A stretch of 64,000 nt of DNA, from NCBI RefSeq assembly GCF_013155395.1, contig NZ_JABJWC010000013.1:1-64000 (forward strand), given 5' to 3'. The position numbers were made by a program, and so were the translations under genes. Of this stretch, positions 34,748 through 42,950 are shown piece after piece. This DNA is from Komagataeibacter melomenusus. GTDB lineage: Bacteria; Pseudomonadota; Alphaproteobacteria; Acetobacterales; Acetobacteraceae. The notes beneath the pieces are model-generated. The model saw only the letters and a program-made list of their open reading frames with translations, had not been told where the DNA came from and made no database searches. The stretch's first letter is position 1, and every line of letters begins with the position of its first letter.

Positions 34748-35835
34748 GGCCCGCCTCCACGCCCCTGTCGGCGGGAGACGGACGGGTCACGGCCGTTATC
34801 CGCAAGGCGGCCCGTCCCATCAACATAAGAGTTAGATTCTAAGTTAGTTAAGTTAAGGACCGGAATCGCCGTTTCAGGCCAAAGACTTAGCTGGGGTTTG
34901 CACGCCTGAAGTCCCGATAGTGGCACGCCTGATGTCCCGATAGTCCCAACGCCCGAAGTCCCGATACCATCCACATGACTATCCACAGGATCTGTGGATA
35001 AGTCGGCTGGGAGGATTCGGAGCAACTCACGCGTGCTTTCACGCTCGATGCCCAGCCGGTAACCTGGCAAGGACTGACGGGCGACAATGCGCCGGATGTC
35101 GCAGGCGAAGTCAGCCACCCTGGCGAGACTGCCGGATTTTCTGTGCAGATGGGCGATCTCGAAGGCCCAGCCCGCCTGCTGTCGCCCGGCATGCTTGCGG
35201 GCGACACGATAGAGCCAGCGTTCGATGCCGCCGGTCAGGCGGAAATAGGCCGGATCGATGGCCAGAACGAGCGAACGGTCGATCACGCCGCGATAGAACC
35301 ATTCGGGAATGACGATCTCGACACCGGCGGCGCGGCCCGTCTGGCTGGCACAGATCTCCCATTCGGTGATCCAGGAGAACTGCTGGCGACGCCAGTTCTG
35401 GCCGTTGCGGATCGTGGTGGCGACTACGGTGGACTGGAGGCGGGCCAGTGCCGCCTTGAGCAGCCCGTAATCCCGCGCCCCCGTCTGACGCCCGATACCG
35501 CTCAGGAGCTGATAGGGCGTAAAACGCAGGAAGCGCGATGTCGTGAGACCAAGATTTTCCGCCTCGACGATCTGGCTGGCGGCCCAGATCAGCACATCGG
35601 CATCCCAGATCGTCGCCATACCGTGCTCGGGCATGCCGAGGACTTCGACACGGACGTCGCCAGCCTCGTAGAGGATCGGCACCGTGCGCTTCGCCTTGGC
35701 GAGCGAGAAAAATGGTCGCTCCATCAGGTCACGCTGATCGCGCGGGCTGGCATCCCCGCCGGAAACCACGAACGGGTGGAGCCTGCTGCGCTCGCTGGCG
35801 GGCCGGGAGTGCGGCATGCCTGACGCGGTATTCAT
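34744..35835 (-). CDS. repA: Replication initiator protein A (RPA family)
   Basis: A 363-residue protein of the plasmid replication initiator RPA family (PF10134 type): ERPFFSLAKAKRTVPILYEAGDVRVEVLG at residues 40-68, then IWDADVLIWAASQIVEAENLGL, LRFTPYQLLSGIGR and a central winged-helix-like domain with VIPEWFYRGVIDRSLVLAIDPAYFRLTGGIERWLYRVARKHAG. The C-terminal 90 residues are variable, and their DNA contains three iteron-like repeats and two DnaA boxes. Presence of a replication initiator suggests the element can replicate as a plasmid or after excision. It is followed by parA with a 4-bp overlap. Confidence 0.92.
   Translation of the reverse strand: MNTASGMPHSRPASERSRLHPFVVSGGDASPRDQRDLMERPFFSLAKAKRTVPILYEAGDVRVEVLGMPEHGMATIWDADVLIWAASQIVEAENLGLTTSRFLRFTPYQLLSGIGRQTGARDYGLLKAALARLQSTVVATTIRNGQNWRRQQFSWITEWEICASQTGRAAGVEIVIPEWFYRGVIDRSLVLAIDPAYFRLTGGIERWLYRVARKHAGRQQAGWAFEIAHLHRKSGSLARVADFACDIRRIVARQSLPGYRLGIERESTRELLRILPADLSTDPVDSHVDGIGTSGVGTIGTSGVPLSGLQACKPQLSLWPETAIPVLNLTNLESNSYVDGTGRLADNGRDPSVSRRQGRGGGP
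34902..34967. repeat. Three iteron-like direct repeats inside repA
   Basis: Three 19-bp units of the form ACGCCTGAAGTCCCGATAG start at 34902, 34925 and 34949, spaced 23 and 24 bp (about two helical turns); the second and third units carry one and two base changes. They encode a TSGV/GTIG repeat in the RepA tail. Regular spacing at a replication gene suggests binding sites for RepA. Confidence 0.65.
34980..35001. promoter_or_regulatory. Paired inverted DnaA boxes
   Basis: TATCCACAG (34980-34988) and CTGTGGATA (34992-35000) form a perfect 9-bp inverted repeat; the second, read as TTATCCACA on the minus strand (34993-35001), is a perfect DnaA box and the first is an eight-of-nine match. They sit 12 bp from the iteron-like repeats. 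Confidence 0.6.
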
Positions 35836-36083
35836 CGCGGAACCTGCCCGGCGGCGCGCGCTGCGTCGTAATTCGGGTCAGAGGTGGACTTGCACGCGCC
35901 GGCCGCAGCCCAGAGGTCGAGATCGTCGATCAGATAGACGACGCGACCGCCAAGCTTGCGGAACGTCGGTCCCGTTCCGTGGCAGCGATATTTTTCCAGA
36001 GTGCGCGGGGAAAGGCCGAGAATCCGGGCAGCTTCATGAGTGCGCAGATAGCGCGTCGGCGACGGTGCGGTTCGGTCGAGCAT
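35832..36083 (-). CDS. AlpA/excisionase-like helix-turn-helix protein
   Basis: An 83-residue MerR-like winged-helix protein: YLRTHEAARILGLSPRTLEKYRCHGTGPTFRKLGGRVVYLIDDLDLWA covers the whole domain 17 of excisionase/AlpA type. Such proteins act as transcriptional activators or as recombination directionality factors. It overlaps repA by 4 bp and probably controls the repA-parA unit or element excision with the integrase at 2768. Confidence 0.88.
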   Translation of the reverse strand: MLDRTAPSPTRYLRTHEAARILGLSPRTLEKYRCHGTGPTFRKLGGRVVYLIDDLDLWAAAGACKSTSDPNYDAARAAGQVPR

Positions 36084-36306
36084 GGTACGCCTCCATCTGG
36101 TTTCGAAGCGCCGCAGAGATGGGGCGGCGGATCAGGATGACGGTGGCGCAGAAAACAGGCGTTGGGGGTGGACGAAGATTTTTCGGACTCAATGTCCACC
36201 CTCGACGGGTCGTGACGCGCCGGAGCGCGACCGGACGTAACCGGGCGGGGGACAGCGTTGGAAAAATGGAGGGAAACAGCGCAGGAGAGCGAAAAAGCGG
36301 CTGACG

Positions 36307-37093
36307 CTATCCACCGCGCAAGAAATCGAGATAGCCGCCCCGGACCCGGTTTTCCGCATCAAGAAGCAAGCGTTCCGCATGGCGACGCGCCGCCGTATTG
36401 CGCCATTCGACCGCCGGTAAACCCGCCTGCCATGAACGGTTCGCCGCGATGGCGATGTCGCGTGTGGTTCCACCAGCCTGGTGGATATCGAAAGCGAGCA
36501 GAAGCATGATCTGCCGCGCACGCTGGAGCGGTGTAAGCTGGAGGGCACGTGGAAGCAGGGCGACGCGCTGACCGCGCTGCCTGCGGAGAAAACGCAGCGC
36601 CACATCCAGACGCAGTTCGGCGACCGCATCCATCGGCAGCAGCACGGCAGGGCGGCTTGCTGCCGATGGAGCCAGAAGGCGGACGAACAGATCGCCAGCG
36701 GTATCTCCGATCGCCAGCCACGTGTCGTCCATGTCGTCATGACGGGACAGGATCGTCCCCAGCACCGTCGGCTCAATGGGGGCAACGACCGCGAAATCCG
36801 ACGGCGCTGGCGTGAGGATCAGCGTCGCCGGTGAAACCTCCGGCCGCCAGACGATACGACCACGCCGGGCAGGTTCATCGGGAGCATGGACAAAAGCACA
36901 GCCCCCAGCGATGGACAAACGCCGCGCACTCGGCAGCAGCATCGACACCCCGACGCGCGATCCGCCGTTGCAGGCGGGCGTAGTCGCGACGATACGCCGC
37001 GTTACGACGCAGGAACTCGACGGCAAAACCGGAACGGTCCAGAGTGCTGATATGGTCGCGTATTTCCGGTGAACGCCAGAAGGGTGTCGGCAT
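36307..37093 (-). pseudogene. DUF6499/DUF2285 regulator with one-base frameshift
   Basis: The N-terminal part (from 37093, FWRSPEIRDHISTLDRSGFAVEFLRRNAAYRRDY) is the DUF6499 region and ends prematurely after GLCF. The rest, in a frame shifted by one (HAPDEPARRGRIVWRPE to LDFLRGG), contains the DUF2285 domain with LTPLQRARQIMLLLAFDIHQAG. These two are normally one protein of about 260 residues. A run of four T (minus strand; plus-strand A run 36892-36895) lies exactly at the joint; three T would restore the frame. It could be a real mutation, slippery-run frameshifting or a sequencing error. The family is thought to be DNA-binding. Confidence 0.82.
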
Positions 37094-37233
37094 GACGGCC
37101 TCTCTCTGTCTGGCCCCTCATACGGCAAGGGGGCAGCCTCGATTAACCGGACCGGAACCGCGAGTGCATAGACCCTGAATTTTTATCGGGGAGAGTGCCG
37201 AGGAGGACGGAGACGCGGGCTGGCGAAGTCCGG

Positions 37234-37497
37234 CTATTGCAGACGTGGCGCCAGCAGATGCCCGTAGCCGACTTCGGTCATCCAGCGGGCCCGTGCCAGA
37301 TGACTCGCATGGACAGTTCTGGCGCGTTCGGGTTCGCGCGCGGGATCGAGCCCGAACAGCACCTCGACCACTTCACGCCAGTCGGCACCTTCCTCCTCGG
37401 CGATCAGCAGGCGCAGGTAAAGTTCGAGATGCTGCTCGTCGTATGGGTTCACACGCGCCGTCAGAGGTGGACAATCCTGAAAAGGCAGGTCGGTCAT
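37234..37497 (-). CDS. Small DUF2285-like protein
   Basis: An 87-residue protein, MTDLPFQDCPPLTARVNPYDEQHLELYLRLLIAEEEGADWREVVEVLFGLDP, ending HLARARWMTEVGYGHLLAPRLQ. The YD..H...YLRLL...EGADWREV and RARWM..GY..LL words are recurrent in small proteins that accompany DUF2285 regulators on alphaproteobacterial ICEs. A GAGGGA site precedes the ATG at 37497; the longer frame to 37659 is not supported. The function is unknown; DNA binding is likely. Confidence 0.8.
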   Translation of the reverse strand: MTDLPFQDCPPLTARVNPYDEQHLELYLRLLIAEEEGADWREVVEVLFGLDPAREPERARTVHASHLARARWMTEVGYGHLLAPRLQ

Positions 37498-37627
37498 GGC
37501 GGTCCCTCGTGATACCGCAATCAGATCGATGTGATAACAAATCCACGCAATGATGATCGTCCGATGGTTCCGCGCTGACATAAAAACAACGCAGCGCCAG
37601 ACAGGATGACTACGAAAATCAGGTCGC

Positions 37628-37912
37628 TCAGGACGGGCCGCGTCCGCGACGCCCCACATTCTGTCGCGCCTGGGGATCGGCAGTCTCGTGAAGAAACATC
37701 ACACCACGCCCTTGTCCGGACTCGATGAACAGGATGCCCGCCGCCTCCAGCGCGCGGCGGACCTGGTCGATCGTGCCCTCCTGAACGCCAAGGCCGCGCT
37801 CGGATTCGAGGCGCTTGAGCGCGGTCAATGCTACGAGGGCCTTTTCAGCGAGCCGTTCCTGTGTCCAGTTCAGAAGTGCCCGTGCCGCCCTAACCTGTCG
37901 GCCAGTGATCAT
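37628..37912 (-). CDS. XRE-family helix-turn-helix regulator
   Basis: A 94-residue protein with an N-terminal Cro/CI-type helix-turn-helix: ITGRQVRAARALLNWTQERLAEKALVALTALKRLES (residues 2-37), followed by GTIDQVRRALEAAGILFIESGQGRGVMF, the usual tail of this small regulator class. It opens the minus-strand run of small regulators ahead of the replication block and is a candidate master regulator of transfer or copy number. Confidence 0.88.
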   Translation of the reverse strand: MITGRQVRAARALLNWTQERLAEKALVALTALKRLESERGLGVQEGTIDQVRRALEAAGILFIESGQGRGVMFLHETADPQARQNVGRRGRGPS

Positions 37913-38084
37913 CCATGATCACATCCGACATGCCGGACATCCACACCAGAAATACGACTATAATAGTCGCATCGTGGAGATTCAATATCGTTCTTTCAGG
38001 GGGATGGTGAGGAAAAACCGGCGTCCTGCTTCCGATAGGACCGCCAGTGGGCCTGCCATCGGTACGGGCGACCAGACGAAAAGA

Positions 38085-38103
38085 CCCCCGCTCTATGCGG
38101 GGG
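38085..38103 (-). terminator. Rho-independent terminator of small ORF
   Basis: CCCCCGC-TCTAT-GCGGGGG; on the minus strand it is followed by TCTTTT. The hairpin overlaps the stop codon of the 50-residue gene at 38093. Confidence 0.75.
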
Positions 38104-38245
38104 CCTCTCCGTCGCGGCATTTCGTTGCGAATTGCACACATGCCTGCTTCAGTTCACGCTCGATTTTGGCCCGCTCACGGTGGCTGAGGTGAAAGCTGGT
38201 CAGTTCGGCGCGCAGCATCTGGATATGGTCGTGTAACGTGGTCAT
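38093..38245 (-). CDS. Small helical protein, 50 residues
   Basis: The frame from ATG at 38245 to TAG at 38093 encodes MTTLHDHIQMLRAELTSFHL, then SHRERAKIERELKQACVQFA and TKCRDGEAPA. An AGGAG site stands seven bases before the ATG and a terminator hairpin overlaps the stop, which together make a real gene likely. The product is a charged, probably helical protein without a named family. It is isolated by about 180 bp from the XRE gene. Confidence 0.7.
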   Translation of the reverse strand: MTTLHDHIQMLRAELTSFHLSHRERAKIERELKQACVQFATKCRDGEAPA

Positions 38246-38582
38246 CGTCCTGCTCCTTTCGTTTCTCGAAGACAGGACTCCGCCTCATGCACGCGTGAAT
38301 CGGGTCAAGGGATCGCCGCAGGCGACCGCGCCAGCGGCGCGCGGGGGAGCCGATTTTGTCTGGTGTGCCCGTAGGGTGCGCCGGGCAAAATTGGGGGGAC
38401 CGCGCGTCCTTGAGGCGGTTCACGTCGGGCATGGTACAATGGGAAGGCTGAGGGAAGCCCTGTTCCCCTTCCCTGCCCGCACACGGGTGGATCGGGCGCG
38501 ACGCGATGGGGACGCCCGCCGTTTCCCGATCGATCATACGAAGACCCCGCCCGGACCGGCCGGGCGGGGAATCGTTGGCACC
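38246..38582. other. Intergenic region with GC-rich hairpin
   Basis: No gene seen. CCCCGCCCGG (38544-38553) and CCGGGCGGGG (38559-38568) form a strong hairpin directly after the DUF736 stop at 38583 and probably end that transcript, though the T tract is weak. The rest should hold the promoter of the 50-residue gene. Confidence 0.5.
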
Positions 38583-38909
38583 TCACTCGCCGTTGCGGCG
38601 ACCGTTGGGGCGAGACCAGATCAGGCTCCAGGTCTCGCCGTCCTCGTCATTGAAGAGGTTGGCGAAGATCGGGGCGTTGAAGCTCGGATCGTCGAGCTTG
38701 AGGCCCAGATAGCTGCGTCCCTCGTTGGACTGCTTGGACCAGGCGGCTCCAATCTCGGCCCGGTTGACGAACACCCGGTGGCTGGGGGCGTTGTCGCTCT
38801 GGCGTCCGGTCTCGGGAACGATGCGGACATTGCGGACCTGAACCGAGAGGGTGACGATCTCGCCGACATACTCGTTGCCGGACTTCTTGAAGGTGCCGAT
38901 GGTGGCCAT
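38583..38909 (-). CDS. DUF736 protein (second copy)
   Basis: A 108-residue DUF736 protein, MATIGTFKKSGNEYVGEIVTL, with RVFVNRAEIGAAWSKQSNEGRSYLGLKLDDPSFNAPIFANLF, the more typical form of the family. It shares the fold-defining words with the copy at 32462-32800 but is clearly diverged. It is a single-gene transcript: a structured leader lies 94-187 bp upstream and a hairpin follows the stop. Function unknown, though it is usually among the most conserved genes on such elements. Confidence 0.9.
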   Translation of the reverse strand: MATIGTFKKSGNEYVGEIVTLSVQVRNVRIVPETGRQSDNAPSHRVFVNRAEIGAAWSKQSNEGRSYLGLKLDDPSFNAPIFANLFNDEDGETWSLIWSRPNGRRNGE

Positions 38910-39003
38910 GATACTGCTCCGTGATCTCTGTTATCGAGCCCGCACCATTGCGGCCTCGATGGCGATCGACGAGCCGGGGGCGATCGGCGGCGCACCCTTC
39001 AGG

Positions 39004-39096
39004 GCCGCAGCGCAGCGGAGGACGGCGGGACGGAATTTTCTTGTCTCGCGAGGAATGATGGCGCAGCCGTCAGGGGAAGAAAATTACGGCCTGCCG
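39004..39096 (-). promoter_or_regulatory. Structured leader element, copy A
   Basis: A 20-bp imperfect inverted repeat (left arm 39023-39042, right arm 39077-39096, 17 of 20 positions pair without gaps) encloses a 34-nt loop. The bases before the left arm, GGCCGCAGC-R-CAGCG-R-AGGA, are shared with copy B at 41169-41268. It lies upstream of the second DUF736 gene, between 38910 and 39506, a stretch of nearly 600 bp with no gene. Confidence 0.6.
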
Positions 39097-39506
39097 TTGC
39101 GCCAGAGACGATCGAGGCGCAGCCGCCCCTCGGCTAGATCAGCCATTTTCAGAGGCCGTATGCGTGCGTGGCCCGACAGAGCGACCATCACGGAGGACAT
39201 GAGGCCCCCTCGGCGTACAGGGTCCGGCAGGAAAGAGCATGAGCGTCGTCACGCGTTCGTTTCGGGCCATGACATGACCCGTTCCGGGGACGATGCCAGA
39301 CAGGTTGCCGCGCTATCCGCTGCTTCTGTCAGCCGGTCGCGGGCGAGGGCCGTCCATGATCGGGTGGTTCCAAGAGGAAAGCGACCAGGGCCAGTAACGC
39401 GTTGAGGCAAGCCAACGCCGCGTCAGCCGCCCTCCCCTGATGACAGGACTGGCAGCCATACGAAGCATCTGGTCTGGTCCCCTGCCTGCAGTCTGCCGGG
39501 GCAGGG

Positions 39507-39947
39507 TCAGACGCGCGCGATGTTTCCGCCGGACGGTCCGGGTGAGGCCACGGCTGTAAAGCGGATGAAAGCGGTGATCCCCACCGCGATCGCGCCGATG
39601 ACGGAACAAAAGAACTGCCATGCCGCAGACGGCATCATCATCTGGGCAATCCCATGTGTGGTGCTGTAGCCCATGATGATAGCGGGCACGGTATAGAGCA
39701 GGACAATCAGCAGCCTGAGCCACGCCCAGGGCACGCAGGCGAATGCGATCTGGCCGAGAATGAAGGTCGCGGCTCCCGCGACAAACCCGATGATGACCGC
39801 ACCCAATAGGCCGGCACCGGCATCAAAGGCCCAGAGCGCAGCCATCAGACCGGTAGCACAGGGCAGTGCGAAAATTGCGACGGTGAAGAAGAACCAGCAC
39901 AGGAAGCCAATGCCGGCAACGAGCAGGAAGGGAGCAAGGATGAACAT
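39507..39947 (-). CDS. Small polytopic membrane protein
   Basis: A 146-residue hydrophobic protein with about four membrane spans (roughly residues 3-27, 30-62, 75-100 and 108-130). It begins MFILAPFLLVAGIGFLCWFFF. I do not recognise the family; similar small membrane proteins occur beside DUF736 and DUF2493 genes on related elements. It could act in entry exclusion or membrane anchoring, but nothing in the sequence proves that. The last 15 residues are polar. Confidence 0.7.
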   Translation of the reverse strand: MFILAPFLLVAGIGFLCWFFFTVAIFALPCATGLMAALWAFDAGAGLLGAVIIGFVAGAATFILGQIAFACVPWAWLRLLIVLLYTVPAIIMGYSTTHGIAQMMMPSAAWQFFCSVIGAIAVGITAFIRFTAVASPGPSGGNIARV

Positions 39948-40140
39948 GGTAGTGGTCTCCGTGCAATCGACGATGTCGGACGGGTGCGCCTGCCACCACC
40001 ACCACGGCGCAGTCGCATCATAGCGAAAATGATGTGTCGACGGAACGAGAATCGTACTGGCGCCCGACGATACCGAACTGGCCTTCTATGCCCGCGCCGC
40101 GCGGATCGCGGTCACGGGTAATCCGGAGTGAAGACGGCGC

Positions 40141-41070
40141 TCACGCGCCGCCTCCGAACCGCAGGACTGGGATACCGAGCTTTTTCGCCTTGTCGGCCAG
40201 ATTTTCCTGAATGCCGGTTCCGGGAAAGACGATGACGCCGATCGGCATTGTGTCGAGCAGCGCATCGTTGCGGCGGAAGGGCGCTGCCTTGGCATGCTTC
40301 GTCCAGTCCGGCTTGAAGGCGATCTGCACGATCTCGCGGTGATCGGCCCAGCGAGACGCGACGAACTCCGCGCCCCTGGGCGAACCGCCGTGTAGCAGCA
40401 CCATGTCGGGATGCTTGGCACGGACCTTGTCCAGCCGATCCCAGATCAGGATATGGTCGTCGAAATCGAGACCACCGGTCACGACCACCTTAGGACCGGG
40501 CGGAACCAGCAATTCGCCCTCGGCCTTACGGCGGGCATTGAGGAAGTCGCGGCTGTCGATCATGGAGGCTGTCATGGTGCGGCGTGACACCAGCGAGCCG
40601 GTCTTCGGTCGCCACGCGCTCAGGGTCAGGTGTTCGAACTGCTCCTGCGCCTCGTCGCGGAAGATCTCATAGGCGTTGCGACGCTCGATCAGGGTCAGCC
40701 CTTCGGCAATCAGCCGCTCCAGCTCCACCGAGCGGATCTCGCTGCCATCCTGTTCCTGCTGACTGCGCTTCTGCGCCTGCTCGTTGCGGTCAAGCTCACG
40801 CTCGACCTGGCCGACCATGCGATGGAAGATGTTCACGGCAGACCAGAGCAACGCTTCGAGATCGGGTTCCAGCCGCGTGTCGGTCAGGGTCGCGCCGATG
40901 GCGTCGAAGATATCGGCGACCGCGCCACCGATGCTATGCGCTTCGGGCAGCGGTCTCGGATCGGGCTCGTCTTCGAAGGGACGGTAGCCATACATCTGGA
41001 GTTCAGCCAGCACATGCGCGGTGGAGGAAGCGGCGTGCGGCGGCTCAAAATCGTCAGTCGTGCGGGTCAT
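40141..41070 (-). CDS. DUF2493 (SLOG-like) protein
   Basis: A 309-residue protein whose C-terminal 110 residues are the DUF2493 domain: KVVVTGGLDFDDHILIWDRLDKVRAKHPDMVLLHGGSPRGAEFVASRWAD, then GVIVFPGTGIQENLADKAKKLGIPVLRF. This is a Rossmann-like fold of the SLOG/YspA group thought to bind nucleotides or nucleotide-derived ligands. The N-terminal part is acidic, with a helical middle (ERELDRNEQAQKRSQQEQDG). It is a conserved component of these ICEs. A structured leader (copy B) lies upstream. Confidence 0.9.
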   Translation of the reverse strand: MTRTTDDFEPPHAASSTAHVLAELQMYGYRPFEDEPDPRPLPEAHSIGGAVADIFDAIGATLTDTRLEPDLEALLWSAVNIFHRMVGQVERELDRNEQAQKRSQQEQDGSEIRSVELERLIAEGLTLIERRNAYEIFRDEAQEQFEHLTLSAWRPKTGSLVSRRTMTASMIDSRDFLNARRKAEGELLVPPGPKVVVTGGLDFDDHILIWDRLDKVRAKHPDMVLLHGGSPRGAEFVASRWADHREIVQIAFKPDWTKHAKAAPFRRNDALLDTMPIGVIVFPGTGIQENLADKAKKLGIPVLRFGGGA

Positions 41071-41168
41071 GATGCGGTCCTCCCAGGTCTCCGGCCGCGC
41101 CCTTCGCGGCCTTTCCGGGGGCGGATAGCGGCAGACCAGGGACGGGCCGGAACCGCGCGCTTGCGCGC

Positions 41169-41268
41169 GGCCGCAGCACAGCGAAGGATGGCAGGGGGCC
41201 GGTTATTTTGCTTCGCGATGTAAAGCGCCCCCACAGGGGCGCGACGGAAAATAGCCGGTCCCCGCCAT
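41169..41268 (-). promoter_or_regulatory. Structured leader element, copy B
   Basis: Left arm 41188-41211 and right arm 41246-41268 form an imperfect 23-24 bp inverted repeat (one bulge, three mismatches). Inside the loop is a second hairpin GCGCCCC-CACA-GGGGCGC. The flanking GGCCGCAGC-R-CAGCG-R-AGGA is shared with copy A at 39004, and both stems contain a TTTT/AAAA core next to a GC-rich block. It precedes the DUF2493 gene by about 100 bp in a 320-bp non-coding stretch. Confidence 0.6.
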
Positions 41269-41393
41269 TGAAGGTCCGACCCGGCTGACGCCCGCTCCCC
41301 ACCTGAAAGGCCGGGGCGCGGACCTGCCGGACGGGAGACACGACAAAACCGCTGACAGAAGACGGAAACCGCCCGCCCCTCTTTCCGGCCCGC

Positions 41394-42440
41394 TCAGGTG
41401 CCGGCAGCCTCCAGAAATCGTGCCACGTCCGCTGGCGCGAGTTGCGGATGCAGGATCGCCCGCAGCGCACCGCGTCCAAGGGCACGGAGATCATCGTTGA
41501 AATCGCCCAGCCGTGGCGACAGGCCGATCAGTTCGATCCCGGCGTCATGCGCGCGGGCGTGCAACGTCGCCAGCGCCTGATCCCCGGCCGGGTCGTCATC
41601 ACGCAGAACGTAGAGCCGGCGCAGCAGCGGCGGAAAGATCAGGGACGCGAGATGCGCTGAGGACAGGCAGGCGGCCAGCGGCAGATCGGGCAGAACCTGC
41701 CGCAGCGACAGCACCGTCTCGATACCTTCCCCGGCAGCGAGCACGTCGGATGCCACCCCGAAACGCACGGCGTGGCCGAGCAGCCCGCCCAAGGCACGAC
41801 GCGGATGATCGACCGGTGCCTTGCCACGCCCTTCCGCCGCCAGCCAGGTGCGATGCACGCCGGTCAGAGTGCCGTCGAGGTCGGTGACGGCGGCGATCAT
41901 GGCTGGCCAGGTCTCGGTCGGACCGTCCTCGTCCGGGCGATAATAGCAATGCGGATGGAAGCGCAAGGCTCCGGCTCCGTGCAAAAGCGTAATGTCGCGT
42001 CTACGGAGATACGCTTCTACGGACGTGCCCGCGATCGGCCCGGACATGGCCCAGAGCCGACGCGCGGCTTCGGAAGAACTGGCAGGTGCGCGTTCCTGAA
42101 CCGGACGATCCCGCGATAACGGGACCGGATCGGGACGGGGCAGGCTGAGGAAGGCACGCGCCTCGTCGACTACATCGCGAAAATCCACCAGGCCGAGGCT
42201 TGCCCGGATCACGTCGAGCAGGTCGCCATGCTCGCCTGACTGTGCGTCCGTCCATTTTCCCGCCCTGCCATTGGCAGTGTCGTGCAGCCGGACGAACAGC
42301 GACCGGCCGGGCGTATTCCGCACGTCACCGACCAGCCAGTAATTGCCGTGGCGGCGACCGGCGGACAGATACCGCCGGCACACCGCCTCCGCGTTCTCCG
42401 CCAGACGGCGGGCCAAATCGCCCGCATCATGCAAGGTCAT
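41394..42440 (-). CDS. Toprim-domain, primase-like protein
   Basis: A 348-residue protein with an N-terminal DUF7146-like region (GRRHGNYWLVGDVRNTPGRSLFVRLHD, with SGEHGDLLDVIR) and a C-terminal Toprim domain: VLAAGEGIETVLSLRQVLP contains the catalytic Glu, and LYVLRDDDPAGDQAL the DxD. Such proteins are plasmid- or phage-type primases and may prime the complementary strand after transfer. It overlaps the downstream gene by 14 bp. It appears intact. Confidence 0.88.
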   Translation of the reverse strand: MTLHDAGDLARRLAENAEAVCRRYLSAGRRHGNYWLVGDVRNTPGRSLFVRLHDTANGRAGKWTDAQSGEHGDLLDVIRASLGLVDFRDVVDEARAFLSLPRPDPVPLSRDRPVQERAPASSSEAARRLWAMSGPIAGTSVEAYLRRRDITLLHGAGALRFHPHCYYRPDEDGPTETWPAMIAAVTDLDGTLTGVHRTWLAAEGRGKAPVDHPRRALGGLLGHAVRFGVASDVLAAGEGIETVLSLRQVLPDLPLAACLSSAHLASLIFPPLLRRLYVLRDDDPAGDQALATLHARAHDAGIELIGLSPRLGDFNDDLRALGRGALRAILHPQLAPADVARFLEAAGT

Positions 42441-42867
42441 CGTCCTGCCCTCCTGTTTCGGGATTGCCTCCGTCCAGGGCGATCGCCAGCCAGCGATCGG
42501 TGGTCATCCAGGAAATCGTCTTGCGCCGCCCCAGGTCAAGCAGATGCGCACCGCCACTGAAGGCGGCGATCCGGAGACGTGAACAGCTATTGGCCCACTG
42601 GAACCCCCATCGGCCGCGCAACCGGAATGTTCGCGCACAGCGCAGCACGAAGTCCACCACCTGCTGCGGATCACCGGTCACCTCATCGTGCATCCAGAGT
42701 TTGGTGCCGCCATATTCCGGCACGATCGACAGGACAAAACCGTCAGAGGGCGGGTCTTCCGCCGCCAGTTCGTCCATGAACGCGTTGTAGAGGTCGAGCG
42801 CCTTTGCCGCGTTTTCCACCGTGCCCACATCGAGCACGCAGGAAAAATGCGTGAAGAAATCAGCCAT
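42427..42867 (-). CDS. Conserved ICE protein of unknown function
   Basis: A 146-residue protein, MADFFTHFSCVLDVGTVENAAKALDLYNAFMDELAAEDPPSDGF at the start, with VPEYGGTKLWMHDEVTGDPQQVVDFVLRCARTF and WGFQWANSCSRLRIAAFSGGAHLLDL. It looks like a small alpha/beta protein. I cannot name a domain, but it has good coding character and lies in a fixed position upstream of the Toprim gene, with a 14-bp overlap that suggests coupled translation. A terminator ends the previous gene just upstream. Confidence 0.72.
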   Translation of the reverse strand: MADFFTHFSCVLDVGTVENAAKALDLYNAFMDELAAEDPPSDGFVLSIVPEYGGTKLWMHDEVTGDPQQVVDFVLRCARTFRLRGRWGFQWANSCSRLRIAAFSGGAHLLDLGRRKTISWMTTDRWLAIALDGGNPETGGQDDDLA

Positions 42868-42891
42868 CGGAATGACTCCCGAAACGAAAAA

Positions 42892-42911
42892 GCCCGGCGC
42901 GATGGCCGGGC
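42892..42911 (-). terminator. Rho-independent terminator after DUF932 gene
   Basis: GCCCGGC-GCGATG-GCCGGGC; read on the minus strand it is followed by TTTTTCG. It ends the DUF932 transcript (stop at 42951). Confidence 0.85.
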
Positions 42912-42950
42912 TCGTATAAACGTATTGACGGAAAGACGGAGAAGCGGCTT

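Noticed and set aside
38851-39405. 184-residue plus-strand frame over the structured leader
   Set aside because: No ribosome site, Arg/Ala-rich low-information product, and it covers the stem-loop element.
40045-40131. Short plus-strand stretch that reads like the end of a gene (IVLAPDDTELAFYARAARIAV)
   Set aside because: It has no start codon and no upstream homologous sequence; perhaps a tiny remnant, but too little to call.
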